Positions 56,201 through 62,000 of a DNA stretch of 64,000 bases are shown in pieces. The position numbers and the translations under genes are program-made. The stretch lies in assembly GCA_963580285.1 (NCBI GenBank), contig OY757016.1, positions 42,671,124-42,735,123 of the forward strand, read 5' to 3'. The notes under the pieces are model-generated. The model saw only the letters and a list, made by a program, of their open reading frames with translations. It had not been told where the DNA came from and made no database searches. Numbering within the stretch: the stretch's first letter is position 1; each line of letters opens with the position of its first letter. This stretch comes from Lucinisca nassula (taxonomy: Eukaryota; Mollusca; Bivalvia; Lucinida; Lucinidae).

Positions 56201-58938
56201 ATTAAGATAACTGTTTTGCTAGAAATTATAACTCCACGCAAATAGATGATATTAATGCTTATTATCTGCCGCAATATGATGAAAGAATTCGGTTATAGTG
56301 TTATTTAAAGCAAAAAGGGTCGTTTCAAAAGTTGTCATAACAGGCAAAACTGATTTTTTTGAAAACATCACTAAAATTATAGTTGCTTCTGAGCTTACAC
56401 ATGATAAGTGATGTATCTATATGTAATCCGCAAAACTATGAAATGAAAACAGTTTGACAGGTTTCCAATAACATAATGTGGGTCGTTTCAAAAGTAAACA
56501 CAAACTGAAAAATCTGAACATATATACATATATTTTTCAAATTATTATAGGAATTTCTGCTATATAAGTGATATGATCACTAAGAAAGGTATTATATCTA
56601 AATATTAGTTGCAAAACCTACCAAATAAAAACAGTAGGTCGTTCATACAAAACGGGGGTCGTTATAAGAGTAAGCTTTTCATGCAAAATATCTTCTTTTT
56701 TGTTTTTTGTTTGGTCAAAATCTCTTTTTGTTAAGTTAATTGTATACTAAAACAAAGGTGTCACTCAGATAGGGCATGCATCTACATATGATTTGCCAAA
56801 CAGAAGTAAAAACAATGAATAGGTATCGATAAAATTACCTAAAACCTCTCATTCAAGACAACAAAGGGAAAGACACACCAAATTAATACAATTTCGCCTT
56901 TCAGTGAGCAAATGGGGCACCAAACTAGCGCAAATCTTTCTCAGCCCATAACTTTGTCAGAATGGTTTGTACACCGCCTTCTGATAAGCCAGTGCATTAA
57001 GATTTCTCTTTCACTGACAGTCGCGCATCTTCTTTGACCGCTGCCTTTACAGCAGCGATGGTTGCCATGGTGATGGAGGTCTTTGGCCTACCAACATGGG
57101 CATCATCTTTGGTTGATTATTTACCAGCTTTAAAAGCTTTGACCCACCGATAAATTGTGCGCTTTGACTTTTTAATAGGTTCATTTTAGCCACACAATTC
57201 ATCAACCTATGTCAAGCCTTACACGGCATTTAATTTAGCTGCGAATTTTAGTCTTTTTGTCCATTTTACAATGTAACTCGTAAATTGGCCAGTGTATTTG
57301 ACTGCATGCATTTAAATTTGATTAATCTAGGTAATTATAAAGGCAATTTGCTAGAAATAAACTGTTATCGGTGGCTATTTGAAAGGCAATTCAAATGCAA
57401 TGACGCGTTATCAGAAATACGTACGATAAAACTAGGGAAACCTATTAGTGACAAAACTTTTTGAAGGACCCTCGTACACCAACTTCTATTTAATGATTGG
57501 CTCGAAATTAGCGAAATATTCCTGAAGGCCTTTAAAGCTAGAAACAACAACAAAAAGAGAGCGAGAGAAATCATTTGTGATTTCTAGTTTCCATTCCATG
57601 CTTTTAGGTTTTAACCGTGAAGCTTTTACGGTTCCAGATTTTGATGTATTTTAACCAAGATCTCTATCACTCTTTCGCTCTCTCTCTCTCTTAACTATAA
57701 ATGACCTTACTGTGTTTTAAATCCCCCTACTCAAATATATCATAGCCCCCGCCCATTGGGGCTTGAAGAAATAAATGGGCTGCACGATGCTTCCACGCAG
57801 AGCTGAAACCGACAGCACACGAGTACTGGTAAACCGTTTAGAGGATCTAAGCCTGCACAGATAAAGCGGTGCGAGTCGTACTGTCCATGCTTATAAACCA
57901 TATTGGTTTCATTGGGCGACACGGCTTGAGATTTCATTTCATCTCAGCGTCGGGTAAAGTCCCACGAAATAAGAAGAAATGCTTCCAAAATGACCTGTAC
58001 ATTGTTGACGGGGACGTTAAGCTCAAAACAAACAAACAATGCTCAAATATAACAAAATTTTACCACCACAAACGAGAATTTTTAACTGCTTTTTTTTTTC
58101 ATATTTTTGCGGGCATAATTGTCAGTTCTGCTTAAACGAGTAACAGACATTAGAAGAATAATGTTTACTCCTGTAAACATCAGTTTTACTGTATAAAAGT
58201 GTAGTTTTAGGGGATTAAACTTAGTAACTGTCCATATGGCCTTCCTTTGTTTAGGTTTCCATTATGGTCTGGTCGCTTAATGTTTGTATTTCTTTCCCTT
58301 TGGTGTCTTTTATGGATGGAGTAAGTTAATTGTATCAATTCCTGATCTTTGTTTTACTTCTACTTTAGATATGCTTGTTTTCGTGATGCCGAGTGCGAGC
58401 GTGATAACACAGTGGTTAGTGGACTTGCCTCTGATGCTAGAGGTCCCGGGGTTTATCCCAGGCAGCGGCGATAAAATTTCGGTGTCCGAGCACGCTCCAT
58501 TGGCATTATTTGCAGGGATAATGCCACATAGTGCATCGTCCTGTGGATCGGGATGTTAACTGGGGATGTGGAGGGAGAGTTATGCCCTGTGCAGGTTAAA
58601 GACCCCTACCGTAAAATTTTTACACGATTACTGTGTAGGCCTTCATCCTGCATACGAGGGGCCAGTTGTTCAAAGCATCGTTAGCTCAACGAGCTCGTTA
58701 GTGGTCATATTGTTAAGTGATCTAGCAAGTACAATATCTAAAATTTTGGTATTTACGCTGAAAACATGTGAGCAGCTTTGCATATGCAAATGATCAAAGT
58801 TTTATTAACGATACGTTAACTAACGACGTCGTTAGTTTCGACCAACTGCCCCTGGTGTGTATGTAATGTACACCTGCGAGTATTGATCAGATGTGACCGA
58901 TCGCAGTATATAAGTAGAAAGAAAGCCAAGAGACGTAC

Positions 58939-59011
<73 letters not shown>

Positions 59012-62000
59012 CCAGCAGTTCTCGACCACAATAAAATTTAGTAGTAGACCTATGCAGACAGAATGATTCATTCTACGGGCATACTTGTCAGTTCTCAGCC
59101 AGCAAAAACAAAAACAACACCAAAAAAAAAAAATCAGTAGCATGCGGACTTTGATTCAATCCATCGGCTGTTTATCATGACGTCATAAATATGATTACGT
59201 CACAGCAAACTAAAAGTTTACACACAGGCCGTGTGTAAACGTATATCCAAAGAACTGTCATTTAAGTGTGCTGCAAGCGTAAACAAACAGGATAGCAAAT
59301 GGATTGTACTTTAAAGGAGATATAGTATGGCATTCAACATGTTGTCCTGTTGAGGGATTGACTAAGGACGTGTCACCAGTACAAAAATTCTGATTCTGAT
59401 CTGATACTTAGATCCATACACTTTACAAATTTAACTGTAACTGCCATTATGGAAAGATGACATACTTTCGGACGGGCTTTTCAATGTCAGGTAAGGTGCC
59501 TTCAGGAGCCAAAGATATCTCCGAGAAAAAGACGAATAAAAAAGGTAAACAGTTCTGCTATTGTAAATGAGCTGCCTTATTGGCTCAATTGTGACCGACA
59601 CATTCGATCGTTTCTGAACTCGATTTTTTCTACGTTCACTTTGTCTGCTTTGACAGTGACAAGAAATGATAACTGTTGGCGTATTTTATCCATGTGTGAT
59701 GGAAAATACAGTCAATCGTAGAAAATTTACTTCGTTTTAGAGGTCGAAAAGAAAATATAAATACCACTTAAAAAGTGAATGTCGTTACAGTGCCGTTTGA
59801 CGGCAATGCGCAGAACGTTGCGCAACCGAAATTAAGGTCGGCCACCTTAAGGGAAATTATCAATTTCTTTGTTAATTCGTTTTAGCTTCTGTTCACGACC
59901 CTGTATTATGCACTCTGGGATGTAATGACTTATCTACCGTGCGTAGCTGTGTTGTTTATTGGCTTTTGGATCTGCGGTTACGTAGTGTTGGGACCCTACA
60001 ACGTGAAGGTAAAAGGACGTTATCCACTTATCAGAGATCTACAAAATAAGCAGAAAAGAGCCCTGTATTGCTTTACTTGTCTCCATTAGGGAAACATAAC
60101 CGCGCAACACATTAACCCATTGTATACTAGTGGACCCTTCCCTTGCTGTATGTAGGACAAGTCAGTCCATTTTTCGTATAAGGTGTGTCAGAGCTATTTT
60201 TTTCGTTTTTATTCTATTTTTGTCGGAAAATTATGTTAGCAAATAGTGCAGGCCCTGATCAGATCTGGGCCTGTACTGTTTGCCAAGGTACTACTTCAGG
60301 GATTTTCCGCATACAACGGGTGAATGATCATTTCAAAAGAAATTGATAAAATGAGCGTTCGGTGAGTTTCATGAATTATTAACTTCATGTTATTAACTTC
60401 AAATTATTAACTTCATGTTTTACTGCCATCAAAAAAAAAATGTGATGAAATATTGCGACAAAGTCTTCGAAAGATCAGGTAGAAATATGTTTTACTCTAT
60501 AAAAAATTCTAATGAAAAGTAGAAGTAAAACAAAGATCAGGAATCGATACAATTAACTTACTCCACCCATAAAAGACACCAAAGGGAAAGAAACACAAAC
60601 ATTAAGCGGCCAGACCATAATGGAACCCCAAACAAAGGAAGGCCATAAGGACAGGTACTTTCCCACAAAATGGCCATATGGCCATCCAAAATAAAAAGAC
60701 ACAAGTGATAGACACAGTAAGTTACAAACAACAACATAAATAAACCGCCACAGAAGAACCACCTTGGAACGGTCAGTGGAAAGATTTCCACTGGGGGGGG
60801 CTTAAATCGATTTTACGTGGCCACAATCCTGAAGTTTTAAATAAATTGAAATCCGGGCGTTTTCGTGCTTCAAGTCTGTCTACTTATGATTTTTCCACCC
60901 TTTACACTATACTTCCTCATAATCTTAAAAAAGAAAAACTTAATGATTTAATTGAATGGACATTTCATAAGGAAGACTCCCTCTGTCTTGCATGTAATGT
61001 AGGAAATGCTTTTTTTTCACTTCTGAAGAGCATAACATGGTCATGTCAGAAAGTAAGCTCTCACCTTTCTACTTGACAATATTTACATAAGATTTGGTAC
61101 TCTGTTATTTAGACAAGTTGTGGGTATTCCGACGGGTACTAAATACGTACCACTTGTGGCTGATCTGTTTTTGTTTTGTTATGTGAGAGTCTTCATGATG
61201 TCCCTTTCTGGTGAAAACCAATCTGAAATCATTGAAACTTTTAGCTCCACTTCTAGATATTTGGATGATTTATTAAATATTGATAATACCTATTTCGATG
61301 GTTTGATCAGTCAAATTTACACCCCCCCCCCAGATCTTCAGTTAAATAAAGCAAATTCTTCTGATACCGAGGCCCCGTTTTTGGATTTACATCTATCTAT
61401 TGTAGATGGGTTTTGTTTCTTGCAAAATAGATGATAAACGCAATGATTTTGATTTTGATATTGTAAATTTTCCTTATTTGGATGGTGATGTTTCTCGTGG
61501 GCCATCCTATTGCGTTTATATTTCGCAATTATTTCGGTTTGCCAGAGTGTGTAGTCATGTAATTTGTAACTGACTTCAACACTCGTAATAAATTGTTAAC
61601 AGCTAAACTTCTTAATCAGGGTTATCGGTACCATACGCAATGCCTTTTCAGAATTTTCTAGACGTCATTCTGATTTAATTTCAAACTAAATATTGGACTT
61701 TAATCTCTTCTGCAACAAGGTCTAGCGGACCCGAATTTTATGGTGACTTAGTATATAAATTCAGAAAAATATACAGCCGCAATGATTTGAGCACCCAATT
61801 TCGTAAAATCATTCGTCGATATAAAAATATTGGGTACAACATAAATGTTATGCGACATACTGCATGCGTGGTAGTTAACACAAGCACGGTTGAGAACTTT
61901 GCTTCCCTCTTAAATTGCACGGCAGTGGGTCAGGCCTCAGATTCTATGACGGTTCCAGCGTACAGGTTTTTGTTGGTTGGTACCTGATACTCTCTCTGAT

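Larger units (their letters stand above)
55805..59846. mobile_element. TTAA-flanked element with 18-bp terminal inverted repeats
   Basis: Left end GGTGGCCGACCTTAATTT, right end its exact complement AAATTAAGGTCGGCCACC, with TTAA at 55801-55804 and 59847-59850. TTAA duplications are characteristic of Kolobok and piggyBac transposons; the GG start fits Kolobok better. No transposase for the element itself was recognised. The interior holds a tandem array, a mariner remnant, two SINEs, a family F MITE and a GA microsatellite. Whether both ends belong to one insertion is inferred. Confidence 0.65.
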
